A DNA stretch of 64,000 nucleotides from Lantana camara (lineage: Eukaryota > Streptophyta > Magnoliopsida > Lamiales > Verbenaceae): contig CM074858.1 in the NCBI GenBank assembly GCA_037501455.1, forward strand, positions 80,202,501 to 80,266,500. The letters run 5' to 3'. Below the pieces are notes generated by a model. That model ran no database searches. It was not told the origin of the DNA and saw only the letters and a list, made by a program, of their open reading frames with translations. The position numbers and the translations under genes are program-made. This document shows, piece by piece, positions 11,389-23,238 of the stretch (within the stretch, counting starts at the first letter, position 1; each line of letters opens with the position of its first letter).

Positions 11389-11933
11389 GATATGATGATG
11401 TTGATGATCCTAGCTCTACAATTTCTTCAATTCTAGCTTGAATTAAGATGAAATCCTCCTTGGTGTAAATGTCGATTTTTAGTGTGTGTGAGTGTGTGAG
11501 ATTTTCTCCTCTTGAATGAAATGGAATGTGATGGAAGAACTGAGATGAAATACAAGATATACCAAAGTCTTGCATGAAAGTATGTGTTTCTCCACAATTT
11601 GCACATAAGCCCTTCTATTATTTGAATTACTGCAAGCAAGTTCCATCTCTAACCATAAGATCAATTAAATCCAATTCCTGTTATGCAATTAAGTCCACAA
11701 TTTCATACAAAAGAGCAATCAAGGACATATAATACAATTTGATCACTTATATCACTTAGTTCATATAATTCACATTATGGACAATTCATATAAGTGCATA
11801 GATTTGTGATGCATATTATATGATGAAAATTGTAAATAAACGAACGAAATAATTAAGTTAAACCTCCCAACTCCCGAAGACCCGCTCGTAGCGTGCTTGC
11901 CTGAACTCCCGGAAATTGGTGCGTTACTACTCT
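11389..11933 (-). mobile_element. Gypsy 3' LTR fragment, minus orientation
   Basis: Directly downstream (minus sense) of a gypsy pol end and polypurine tract, the sequence begins (T)AGTAACGCACC and runs about 540 bp to the TRIM junction. Its 3' end is not seen. It contains a (GT)n-like tract near 11482-11500. Assignment as LTR rests on position relative to the polypurine tract. Confidence 0.6.
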
Positions 11934-11952
11934 CCCCCCCTTAGAAGAATCT
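11934..11952 (-). other. Gypsy polypurine tract
   Basis: On the minus strand a CTAAGGGGGGGAGAG run lies between the pol stop region and the LTR start. This is the usual primer for plus-strand DNA synthesis, adjacent to the 3' LTR. Confidence 0.75.
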
Positions 11953-11963
11953 GGTCCCCAGAT

Positions 11964-12662
11964 TCACTGATCTGAAATAAATAACTCCGGGTGAAACCTT
12001 TTCATTTTGTCTTCCGGCTCCCAAGTCATTTCTTCAGTTTTATAACTCCGCCACAATACCTTGACCATAGGAATGCTCCGGTTCCTCAACTCTTGATATT
12101 TTCTGTCCAAAACTCTAACCGGCTGCTGAACAAATGATAAATTCGGTTCCAAGTCAACTTCTTCAACGGGGAGAATTTCTGTTTCATCCGGATAATATTT
12201 TCTTAGTTGAGATACATGAAAGACATTGTGAATTCCGGTAAGATTAGGCTGTAAATCCAATCTATAAGCCACTTCCCCAATTCTCTCAAGAATTTCAAAT
12301 GGACCCAAATAACGGGGATTCAACTTTTCTCCCTTTCCAATTCGAGAAAACCCTTTTCGTGGAGATACCTTTAAGAAAACCCGATCCCCCACTTCAAATT
12401 TAAGATCTCTCCGGCGAGTATCGGCATAACTTTTCTGTCTATCTTGGGCAGCTTTCATCTGTTGTTGTATCTGCTGAACTTTCTCGATCATAGCTCCCAC
12501 AGCCTTGGAAGGTTTTTCAAGTTTGTCACCTTTCTTCACACCCTCTTGTTTTGTCCACTTCCATTCCTCCAAATCAAAGAATAACGGGAATTGACACTTT
12601 CGACCATAAAGTAACTCATTCCAAATCAGGCCCTTAAATGCGCTATGAATTATGGCATTCAA
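11964..12662 (-). pseudogene. Gypsy pol C-terminus: integrase tail and chromodomain
   Basis: The 232-residue frame starts inside integrase (LYGRKCQFPLFF), passes through the linker (AQDRQKSYADTRRRDL), the GPY/F-type segment (LNPRYLGPFEILERIG) and NVFHVSQLRKYYPD. It ends with a chromodomain-like tail (VLDRKYQELRNRSIPMVKVL, then TWEPEDKM) and a stop 11 nt before the polypurine tract. This order is typical of plant chromovirus gypsy elements. Everything upstream (gag, protease, RT, RNase H, most of integrase) is absent: the frame is cut at about 12662, where plus-strand copia sequence begins. Confidence 0.88.
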
Positions 12663-14558
12663 AATTCCCTAATAATTCTTATCTTAGAATTTTGGGATTA
12701 TCTTCTTATATGAAGAGGACAGTGGGAGTCTTCTTGAGAGAAGAAGACAGTGGGAGATAAACTTGAAACAAGTTCAAGTTTATATACGAACAATATATAT
12801 TGCTATTATTTGCAATTCTTTGGACAAAGAATGTATCTCTCTTGACTCTTCTTAATTGAAGAAGAAATTGAGAAATAAGATTGAAATGAGTTCAAGTCTA
12901 TGCAAACAATATAGAATATTGCTTCTGAGATTCTCTTAAACTAATATTGTTTGTTTTAAAGAATGTACCTTCCTTAAGGAACCGTTCCAAAGAGAGAAGA
13001 AAGGTAAGCCCAATGACCTCAAAAGGTTTGAGGATAAAAGCCCACGCCACAAATAGGAAGAAACGAACCAATCTGATAAAACTTAGCCAAACTAAGAAGA
13101 TAGTGCACGTGTGAAACTCTCCTCCCTCGATGCGTTCAGAATACATTCCTAGATAGCCCATAAGATAATATGGTTTTCTCCATAAAATCTTCTTAAGTAC
13201 ATATTGATCCATTTGCCCATAAGGAGGCACTGTTAGATTTGGAATCTGGGCAGTGAATATAAACTATGAAATCTGAAATAGATTCCATATAGTCAAACGA
13301 AGTTTGGACCTTAGTTGTACGACTTGGTAGGATCAGGCTTGTCTTATCAATATGATATTGATGAAGATATAAATATGGAACGTCCATGGATTTCACATTT
13401 AGTGGGAGTAAGCAAAAGGTTTGCAAACTCCAAATTGTCAATTTAGGAAATTGGATCAGGCTTCGAGGAATTAGAGTATTCGAATTAGTGAAATAGACAA
13501 AATAGTTTGACCTTATGCACTGAATTCGAGTAAGCATGTACAAGAAAGTGTTAGAGACTAAAAGTTCAATTTTGGTACTTTGCGAAGATGACATCCTTCT
13601 CATTGGAAATGCGAAGGATGACATAAAAGTTACCAAAGCCTGGTTAGGAACCATTTTGAGATAAAAGATCTTGGTGATAGATCCTATATTCTCGAGATAA
13701 ATATCTATGGAGATAGATCTAAGAGAATAATTGGATTATCACAGTCGAGATACATAAATGTTGTACTAAATTGGTTTAGTAAGGAAGATTCCTACAGAAT
13801 TTCCAATGGACAATGGAACATCTCTTTTGAAGAGGATGTGTCCTAAAATAACTATGAGAAAGTTAGAAAGTCCAAAATCCTTTTCGGGAAAAGGGTGCAT
13901 AATGTATGCAAAATTATGTGCTTGACGAGATATGGCTACCACAGAGCGTGGTGGGCCTATTCTAAATGTAAACTTAGAGAAGGTCACTCGATTGCTGTAA
14001 AAATACCCTCTGAGTACTTTAGAAGAAATGAGGATATGTTTTAAAAGTCCAGCGAGATTTTGTCATTAAAGGATTGTTTGATGTAATCATTACATCAAAA
14101 TATAGATAATTATTTATCTATAAGAGGAAACGTCTTTTACCTAGGAGGCAGAACAGTGCTTTGGAAAGAGTTCCAATCGAGAGGCACTATAGATTCAACC
14201 CCAAAGTTGAATACTTAGTCATATTGAATACCGCTAAGTTAAGTATTTGGGTAAGAAACTCCATCTAACGGGTAGATGTAGTTCCTAGCATGAAACAACA
14301 CCATTATCATATTGTATGATAAAATGGATGGTTGCTCGAGTAAGAGAACTGAGACCTCACCAAGGGACCAGACGCTTGATCACGTGAATAAGGAAATCGT
14401 GTTTCCTTAATGATGTGCAAATTAGAAACATTCACATCAGTAGAGAATATAGCAGATCCACTTCGGAAACGCCCAAAGTCAATAAGGCTCTAAAGGTACA
14501 TCTTGGGAAGATGGGACCTAGAATGGACCTGAAAGGCTTTTACGGGCAAGTGGGAGAT
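12663..14558 (+). pseudogene. Copia reverse transcriptase/RNase H remnant
   Basis: Plus-strand sequence collinear with copia pol but full of stops and frameshifts. 13569-13607 reads ILVLCEDDILLIG, in which the catalytic YVDD has become CEDD. AKLCA/STAE-like RNase H pieces lie around 13900-14230. A polypurine tract (GGGCAAGTGGGAGAT) ends at 14558, directly before the LTR. 12730-12970 contains an imperfect internal duplication of a block with AAACTTGAAACAAGTTCAAG-like sequence. The long minus-strand frame at 13193-13654 is antisense to RT and not a gene. Confidence 0.8.
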
Positions 14559-15777
14559 TGTTGGGAATAGTGCTCTAGAAAGCTGTTATGCTTTGGGACT
14601 TCCCCTATATCACATACAATCTTTGAATAATATACGAATGGTTATAATCACAAGCAAACACTTCTTATGTGCCAATATGTGTTTTGTGTGTTTCCATTAC
14701 GTGTGCATGTCAAGAACTACCCTAATCGGATGAGGCCGTTAAGAACTTTGTCATTATGGGAATGACACACGAAACAAGTTCTTAACTCTATAGGCGAGGA
14801 TTAGAAACTTCTCCAAGTCAATGAGGTCGACAGACAGTGGGAGTGCGGACCTTGCCTCTGTTGAGACTTGCTTGTGTAGTTATGTCCTTAAGAAGGGTCA
14901 TGCAGTTTCATGGGGTGATAAGTGCATGGGTTGATGCGTTCATAATACATAAGGGTGATAGTTACAAGAACTTCATCACTGAGAGTGCCCCGCGAGAGAA
15001 GATTCCTAAATGGGAAAGGGAGTTTCCTGAAAGTTACAGATTAGGAAATATCTCACATGTCAATGACGTGAGGAATTAATCCTTAGATTTGAGATTCTAC
15101 ATTGTCTCATATGAGCTAACTCGGTAATCTTTGATATAGGCTCAAAAGGGTGTCGCTGTGTAGACACCTGAATCACGGCCTATGTTGGGATTACACAAGT
15201 GGCATATGAGAATTGTTGGAATCAATAAAGGACCTACACTTGCTGTAGGCAAGATGATCTCTTATTACACAAGTCATTCATGATTCCATCCTAAAAATCC
15301 TTGCGCAAGGTGGTTAGATCAAGACATCAAGAAAATGGGATTTTCTTGGATTGAGATCAAATAGAATATGAAGGGAACTTTGTTTTAAGATTAAGGTTAG
15401 TAGGGCTCTCGATATTCCCATGCCCTAGATCTTAATCGAGAGATAGGATGGTAGGAGGATCGTATCCCACATGATGTCATTGACTAAAATATTCTTTCGA
15501 ATATATATTCACATTTCGGGTAGGGGTCACACACATGTGGCTAGACGATGGTCGTGTGATCTATGAGGTAATTAATTAATAATGCGTATTAATTAATTAA
15601 GCTCACTGCTAACTAAAAGTGAACCTAGAGGGTCACACACAAATGCCGGGTTCAAAGGGTATTATGGAAAGATCAAATAGTTGATCGAAACGAGACCACG
15701 GTGTAAAGTACACGTGTGGTTCGAGAACATGTTTGGGAGGTGTGAATCCAATTGTGGAATTGGATCATGTGTTAATT

Positions 15778-15932
15778 AATTATTAAGCCCAAATATAATT
15801 AATTATTGAATTAATTATAAAGCCATGATATAATTAATTAGAGAATTAATTATATATATCCCTAAATATAATTAATTGAAGAATTAATTATATAGCCAAA
15901 ATAAAATTAATTGGAGAATTAATTTTAGCCCG
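15778..15932. repeat. Tandem AT-rich repeat, unit about 35 bp
   Basis: Four to five imperfect copies of a unit resembling ATATAATTAATTGAAGAATT followed by AATTATATAGCC lie in the U3 part of the copia LTR. Copies differ by several substitutions and small indels. Confidence 0.7.
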
Positions 15933-16010
15933 TTAGAGTTAAATGGTGAATTAATTCTAAAGTCCTTGAAAGAATTAATTCTTTAGAATTAATTCACCAT
16001 TTAACTCTAA
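15933..16010. repeat. 30-bp perfect inverted repeat in the copia LTR
   Basis: 15933-15962 is the exact reverse complement of 15981-16010. An 18-nt spacer (TCCTTGAAAGAATTAATT) separates them. It would form a long perfect DNA cruciform or RNA hairpin about 0.27 kb upstream of the LTR's TATA box. Confidence 0.9.
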
Positions 16011-16694
16011 GTATTTAATTATTTGGTTGTTCTAATTTGATTAGAATAAAGAAATAAATAAATATCTTTTATTTTATTATTCTAATAAAGTATTAGGAAA
16101 AGATATTTAATTATTACTAGAATAATTAAATATTCCTAAATTGGTTAGGAGATATTTCTCTAAAAAATAAATATCTTATTTTAGATAAGAGATTATTTAC
16201 TTGGAGGGAAACTAAGAATAGAAGAGTAAGTCAAAGTAGGAGATCTTCTACAAGAACTACTAGGGTTTCGAACCCTTCAATATAAAAGGACTGAGGGGCT
16301 CGATTTTTAGGCCTTACACGTGATTTGAGAATCACGTCCAACCTTCATGGAATTTGGGGATAATTCTCTTGCTCTCTATTTCTGGTTTCTTTGTTTCTTT
16401 AATATGCATGTTACAGTACTAGCATACTCACTAACATGGTTTGAATCTAGGTTGGTGTGGATTATTACTCTAGAGGATTTCTACTTTGGAATCTTGAAGA
16501 AAGAATAAAAAAACGGGGATTTTCATACCGCATGAAGAATGTTTGAGGGTGGCTCAATACGTTTCAAGAAAGCTACAATTCGTGTGAGTTTCTTGAGTCC
16601 CAACGTTACGATACGAACATTGCAGGTCTTTTAGATCTTCTTTAATTTGTGGAAAATTTTTAAACTTCTGCGTTTACTCTGTTGTTTTCCAACA

Positions 16695-17523
16695 GATTAG
16701 TCTTTCATCATAGGGAATGGAGATTCCGATCATAAAACATTGATGATTTTCAATGGGATTGGAAATATCAAACTAGACCTATTGAGATTATTCGTTTTAT
16801 ACTGCTATCTAAAATAAATAAAATCTCGGGAAGCATTGGACTCTAAATCCTGACAGTATTTCGGCTTTAGGCATGTAGTGTTAATCACTGTGATGTGCTC
16901 AGAAGTGAGGTTTCGGTAACAGGTGGCCGAAATACTTTATACTTTCGGTGACTGAACGAAACGTGCTAAAGAGTTATAATAATCTAGGAATCTGTGGCCT
17001 TGCTGGAAGATTAAAAATATCCCTGAAATAGATTTGTAAAGTTCGAATTAAAACTTTGGTCATAGTACTTCACATGATGTGTCACCGAAATTGTATGTTG
17101 AATGTGCTTCACATGCAGGGAATTTGGACTTAATGAGAATTAAGAAATTTCAAATTTCAGGAAAAAATAAATGATAGTAGTAATAATTTATTTTCCATGT
17201 ATATTTACATGGCGGGGTAAAATGCAAAATTATTCTATATCAAAATTTTTTTTTCCGAATAATTCAATTAATTTTAGAGTGCAATAATATTTATTTAATG
17301 AAATTAAATATTATTAAAAGATAATCAATTGTTATCATAAGCTGATAATAGATTGACCCGTTTAAAGCTAAAATTAATTAGTCCTACAGGCCACCCTACA
17401 AACCCTACTAAAGATCTAAAGAGAAAATATTAAAAGGAGAGAGAGAAATAAATTTCAAAGTGTTTGAAAATAGCCAAAGGATTTAATTTGAGAAAATAAA
17501 TCAAAGTCTCAAAGAGTGGGAAA
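16695..17523 (+). mobile_element. Host LTR-like element, copy 1, segment 1
   Basis: Collinear with 47995-48850 (shared blocks include TCAATGGGATTGGAAA, CTCGGGAAGCATTGGACTCT, TTTAGGCATGTA and ATAGATTGACCCGTTT). The first 240 bp present in copy 2 are missing, replaced by the copia LTR ending at 16694. The segment ends in GGAAA (17519-17523), the left target duplication of the copia insertion. No coding capacity. Confidence 0.8.
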
Positions 17524-18234
17524 TGTTGGAAAACACGAATCAGAAAGCAGCGGAATTTAAAAAATTTTCCAACAAAAGGATCTTGGACTCGCAATCGTGT
17601 AACCAAATTCGTAGAGATAGAAAACTTACTTTTCTTTTATTCTTTCTTGAAGCGTTTCAAGCCACCCAAGAACGCTCTTCTCGCGGCTTGACAACCCGTC
17701 CCTCGAAAGTCTCTTTCTACTTCAGAATCCATTGTCGGGATAACAATCCACACCAACCTAGATTCAAATCATGTTAGAGATGTTCTTAACAATATAACAT
17801 AAAGAAAGAAACATGAAACGAGAAAAGCAGGATTGAAACTCCCTTCGAAAACCAGTTTTGCGAAAGTAGAAATCTGCCAGCCATAAAACCCTCGTGAAAA
17901 AACTCATCTTTCAGGATATGGACGAACGGCTTTCGCCATCTTCTTCGGTTCGATTTTTTCACTCGTTTTCTGTTGGGTTCAGAATCGTTTCATCATCCCT
18001 TCTGATCGTTTTGCTTAATCCCCACTTTTGGTAAAGCTCGAATCTTCAAAACTTCTAACTTGAAGTCTCTAGAGATAGTCCACCAACTTGGCTACAATCT
18101 AACTAGTAAGGATGCTAGTTCTCTAGTTAGTGTTTAGGCTTAACCTAGGGTTTTATTTAATCTTGGAGAAAGGAAGGTGTTCAACCCATGAACCAAGAAT
18201 TGTCTATTAGCTCTAAAGGGGAGCATGAGCTCCC

Positions 18235-18245
18235 CTATATATAGG
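18235..18245 (-). promoter_or_regulatory. TATA box of the copia LTR promoter
   Basis: CTATATATAGG reads CCTATATATAG on the element's sense (minus) strand; it is followed by GGGAGCTCATGCTCCCC. The same site recurs at 26039-26049 in the 5' LTR, where it should drive the genomic transcript. The start site would lie about 30 nt downstream; this is inference. Confidence 0.65.
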
Positions 18246-18570
18246 AAAGGGGAGGGGCGGCCGAAACTAGTCCTTATTGGACTAGGATTTGGTTCCTCTC
18301 TCTCCTATTACTTGATCACCAAGTATTTTCCAACTTTGACTTTGAATTCTAATTCTAGTCAACTTTTAAGAGAGCTAAAAATATCCAAACTATTTTTGGA
18401 TAATTTTATACTTTATTTATTATAAAATAAATAACTTATTTTTATCTAATTAATTAATTCATAATTAATTAACTAGATTATTTTCTCCAAAATTAGACTT
18501 TCTTTTTAATTCAAAATTAAACCAAAGTCTATTAAATAATTAACACATTAATTATTTAACATCACATAAT

Positions 18571-18639
18571 CACGTGTGGCACACGTGTCTTAATGACACG
18601 TGTCCAATCACGTGAGCCACACGTGTGATTTCACACGTG
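18571..18639. promoter_or_regulatory. Six perfect CACGTG G-boxes in 69 bp
   Basis: CACGTG occurs at 18571, 18582, 18597, 18609, 18620 and 18634, several as ACACGTGT or GACACGTGTC, the core used by bZIP/ABF and bHLH factors. It sits about 330 bp upstream of the LTR TATA box in sense orientation. The same array is at 26375-26443, and a related six-box cluster is in the older LTR at about 8838-8962. Confidence 0.8.
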
Positions 18640-19792
18640 TGGAACCCCTTAGGCTCGATTAACTCGTTTAATCATTTTTAAGCCTCAACTCATGTAACCA
18701 AGTTGTTGTGTGTGACCCTCTAGGTTCTCAATTCAATTAGCAGTGACCCCAATTAATTAATTCACTAATTAATTAATCAGTCCACAGATTAAACGACCAT
18801 AGTCTAGCAACAGGTGTTTAACCCCTAGCTGAATTGGAATGTTCGGATTCGACAGAACCTTTATGTCATTGATTCATGTGAGATACAATCCTCCTACTTA
18901 CTATCTCTCAACCAAGATCTAGGGCAAGGGAATAATCAGAACCCTAATAATCCGGTCTTAAAGCTAAGTGCATTTCATATCCATTTGATCTCAATCCAAG
19001 AAACCCTTTTCTTGATGTCTTGATCTACTGCCTTGGCCAAGGACTCCATATGGCATATGAATGACTTACACAATAAGAGATCACCTTGCATATGCAAGTG
19101 TAGGTCTTTTCTTGATTCTCATTCACTTTCATGAGTCACTTGTGCAGCCCCAACATAAGCCTTGAATCAGTTGTCTAAGGCGACACCCTTTAAAGCTTAT
19201 ACCAAAGACTACAGAGTTAACTCATAAAGTGACATGGAACCTCAAGTCTAAGGATCAATTAATCACATCAATGACTCGTGAGATATTTCCTAATCTGGAA
19301 GTTTCCATTTCCTGAAATAGAAACTTCCTTTCCCATTTAGGACTGTTCTCACACGGGGCACCTCAGTGAACTTACTTATTAAAGTAAGCACCCTCATGTA
19401 TCACGCACGTATCAACTATACACTTTGCACCTACATGAAACAAGGTGGTCCTTCTTAAGGGCGTGATCCCACAAGCAAGCCTTAGAGGAGTCAGGTTGAC
19501 ACTCCCACTGTCTGTAGGACTCATCGGCTTGGAGTATTTTACTAATCATGACTTATGTGATATAGGGCTCGTTTCATGAACCATTTCACCTAAATGGTAG
19601 AGTCCTAAAGTCATCAGGATTAGGGGAGTTCTCATACATGCGCACGTAATGGAAACACACAAAACACGTATTGGCATATAAAGAAGTGTTTGCCTATGAT
19701 CAATCGTACATTATTCACAGATTGTCTGTGATACAAGAAAAGTCCCAAAGTAGATTACGTCGAATCGGCTTTCTAGGGCACTATTCCTAACA

Positions 19793-19804
19793 ATCTCCCA
19801 CTTG
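19793..19804 (-). other. Copia polypurine tract
   Basis: Minus-strand AAGTGGGAGATT lies directly before the 3' LTR terminus; this is the canonical copia plus-strand primer. Confidence 0.9.
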
Positions 19805-22440
19805 CCCGTAAAAGCCATTTAGGTACTCTAAGTCCCATCTTCTCAAGATGCACTTAGAGACCCTATTGACTTTGGGCGTTTCCAAAGTGGATCTGCTATA
19901 TTCTCTGCTGATGTGACCCTCTTGTTTACACATCTCTTAGGAAACACCTTTTCCTTATAAAGTGATTCGTAATCACGTGTTCAGTCTCTTGGTGAGGTCT
20001 TGGTTCTCTTACTTGAGCAACCATCCTTTTTATCATACAATATGATCAAGGAGTTGTTTTCATGCTAGGAACTTCATCTAACAAGTTAGATGGAGTTTCT
20101 TACCCAAACACTTAACTTAGTATTATATAATACGACTAAGTTCTCAACTACGATAGTTGAGTTTTGCAATGTCCGTCCTTGGAACCCCTTTCCAACACAT
20201 TGCATTACCATTCTGGTAGAAGTTGTATCCTTTCAATGATTTCATAATCATTTATGTTTGATGAACGGTTACATCAAATATCCTTCTAACAACAAGATCT
20301 TTTGGGCTCTGTAAACTAATACATATCCTCATTTCTTCTCAAGTACTCTGAGGACATCCTTTACAGAGATCTAATGACCTTCTCTGAGGTCATATTAGAT
20401 TCGGCCTACTACGCTTAGTGTTGCGCCATATCTAATTTAGTACATAACTTTTCATACATTATGCACCCTTTCACTTAAAGGGATTTTGGACATTCTAACT
20501 TTCTCAAAGTTATCTTAGGACACATACTCTTCAAAAGAGATGTTCCATTGTCCATACTAAACTCCTTTTAGTACCGTGGTTATGTACTCATTTTGTGATA
20601 ATCCTTTTATTCTCTTAGATCTATCTTCTATAGATCTGAATGTCGAGAATATAGGATAATCACTAAGATCTTTCATGTCAAATTGTTTCTTAAACAAGAA
20701 TTGGTAACTTTCACGTCGTCCTTGACATTCCTAATGAGAAGGATGTCGTTTTCTAAAGAACCAAAAATTGACTCTTACATCACTAACTTTCCTACGTACA
20801 CTTTGAGACTTATTCGACTTCCATCTGTGTCAAACGATTTGACTATCCTATGGAATCGAATTGTCTAATCCTAGAAGCCTTCATCAATCCACAGATTGAC
20901 TTTAGGGATTTGCATACCTTATGCATACTCCCACTGAATATGAGATTTATAGAAATACCTTATTTCAGTCTCTTTCAATCTCATATTGAACAAGATAGTT
21001 CTCATATTCATTTATCATATCTCATAGTCAGAATATGAGGATATGGTAAACACAACCCAAATGGACTTTTGCATTTCAACCGTCAAGAAGGTTGTAATGC
21101 TTTCCATTTACTCGAAGCTCTAGGAGCTTGATCCTATCAGGTGGATCAACCAAGGTCAAAACTCGGTTTAAGTATATGGAATCCATATTGGATTTCAAGG
21201 CTTGCTTACACTACTCAGATTCCAAATCTGACAGTGTCTCCTCTTCAAGTAATTCCTTGGCTATCTAGGAACGCGTTCTAAACGCATCTTAAGAGAAGGG
21301 TTTTCACACGTGTACATACTCTAAAATTTGGCTAAGTTTTATCAGATGGGCTCGTTTCTTCTATATGTGGCATAGATATTTTTTCTCAAATTTCTTTGAG
21401 GTCTGCTTGCTTGCCTTTCTTCTTCTATAGGAACGATTCCTTAGGAAAGGTACATTCCCTGAGAAAAACAACCTTTGTCTAAGGGAATTGCAGAAACGAT
21501 ATCCAATATCATTGCATAAACTTGAACTCATTTCAAGCTTATCTCCCACTATCCTCTTCATGTAAGAGGATTCCATTGAATTCTTGGATAAGAATAATTA
21601 GGGAATTCAGTATGCCACTTTGCATAGTGCAACTAAAGGACTGATTTTGGAAGGTACTAAATTCAAAATCTCTAACTGCATATTCTAGTAGTTTATTCCT
21701 AGAATGATTATAAATCAGTAAAGCTTACTATGGAATCGACCATATCCTATTAGGTTTCATTCCATCATTCGGAAACATTAATGTGTTCTCAAATTAGTTT
21801 ACTGAGAGATAATCCTATTATCTCTAGGATGACCAAGGAATTAGTTGCTAAGATATTGGCTATCTCGATCATATCGATTTACCTATAACTTACGACTACT
21901 TCGGTTCCTAACCTCCTTTTGAAATTCTAAGAATTTCATATAAGTTTCGAATTTGTACTTCAATAAGTATATTCATTCATAATGATTAAACTGATGATTG
22001 TATCTAGTGCTTACATTAAGCATCTTACACTCATCAGCATGGATCGATATCCACTAGAATTTTGGCACGTTCCACGTTTCACACAAACTATGTTTCGGGA
22101 ACGTTTCCCTTTGAGATAGGATTCACAGGAAGTCAACTCTATAGGTTCATTTTCATAGAATGATCCTAAGGTGTCTGACTTGCTAATCCTTTTATATCTC
22201 AACGTTCCAAAGTAATTCGAAGCTTTGTCATCTCACTTACTTTTGTTATCTCGTTGTATGTTCAGAACATTAGTGCCTTGAGTCTTTGCACAACGGATTA
22301 TGCAGAATTGACTCAAGACTAGTGAATTCTATTCCTAGTAGAATTACTAAACGAGGTAACATTTCAGAGTACTCATACTCTATGCAGTTCCCTTTCAAAG
22401 TCCTTATTTGCTACCATAAAAGCAAACGTCCAATTTGATC
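19805..22440 (-). pseudogene. Copia pol remnant of the young minus-strand element
   Basis: Collinear in reverse with the copia pol remnant at 12663-14558 but with no frame above about 70 codons. The RT active-site region (about 20729-20770) reads LENDILLIR in place of YVDDILLIG, so catalysis is lost. Integrase and protease cannot be read through. The short plus-strand frames here are antisense shadows. Confidence 0.75.
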
Positions 22441-22985
22441 TCTAGTATCTTTTGGGCGTACCCCTTACATGCCCCTCCATTGGGCTCTTAAGGGTTTCTT
22501 CTTCTTTAGGCGTTCAAGCCTTTAACTTAGGGAGTTTAGAAGAAGAATTAACCATCTCAACCTTTTATTCCTTCTTAAGGATGCTCTCAATCATTATCAA
22601 CTAAATGATTAACTATGCTACATTAGCATCATTCTAGTTGAGCATAAAGGGTTTGAATGATGGTGGAAGCAATGTAAGCAATCAGTGCATTGAGAACTCT
22701 TTTCTCAGTTGATGATCAAGACCATAAGATCTTCAAATAAGATCTTTAGACCTTGTTCGTGTGCACTTGTTTCCTCATTTGGGATATTGAATAATTCCAT
22801 AATGTTATACCTTGTAACATTTTTATGAGGTGGTTCAATTGCTCTTAAGTGGTTTGGAAAAATCCATTCACCTCAGATTGCTTCTCTTTTGGCCCGGGTC
22901 GACTTTTCACAATTGAAAACTTCGCCCTTTAGAGAACGCCTTTCTCCAGTCGGATTCTAAAATGAATTTTAGGATCCGAAGCCAT
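22441..22985 (-). pseudogene. Copia gag remnant with an intact start region
   Basis: The minus-strand ATG at 22985 opens MASDPKIHFRIRLEKG, a usual copia gag start, and 22880-22900 still matches the gag at 10590 (GPK/AERE-like). Frameshifts then break it, so it cannot give a full gag. Confidence 0.7.
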
Positions 22986-23238
22986 TTAGAGTTAGTCAGG
23001 ACTTAGTCAACTTATTTGACTTAAGGATGGATACGAATGGGTTTGCATTTCATATTGTAGAGAATCACAGAACTACAACCTTAATGCTAAGCAGAGAAAA
23101 TGTGGGCATGCTGAATTATAACGATATACAAAAGATAAGGTCTTTAATCTAATGTAGCTCCCACTGTTTTTCAAAGATCTATAATTCCCAAAGATCTAAG
23201 AGGAACGCTTTTCCCAATGGGTACTAAGATCCTAAGCA

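Larger units (their letters stand above)
14559..16694 (+). mobile_element. Copia 3' LTR, plus orientation
   Basis: It starts TGTTGGGAATAGTG right after the polypurine tract and ends GTTGTTTTCCAACA (2,136 bp). It is the same broad LTR family as 17524-19792, in the opposite orientation and well diverged. A TATA box (TATAAAA, 16281-16287) marks the likely promoter. The 5' LTR of this element is not in place: the element is truncated at about 12663. GATTA follows the LTR and belongs to the host repeat. Confidence 0.85.
17524..19792 (-). mobile_element. 3' LTR of a young minus-strand copia element
   Basis: 2,269 bp, TGTTGGAAAACACG ... ATTCCTAACA, flanked on the left by target duplication GGAAA. 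I count about 14 substitutions relative to the other LTR at 25328-27596 (about 0.6%). The polypurine tract lies just inside at 19793-19804, giving minus orientation. A TATA box and a G-box array lie in it and are listed separately. Confidence 0.95.

Noticed and set aside
13193..13654. A 153-codon minus-strand frame
   Set aside because: Antisense to the plus-strand copia RT (CEDD box at 13581-13592); no protein family resemblance.
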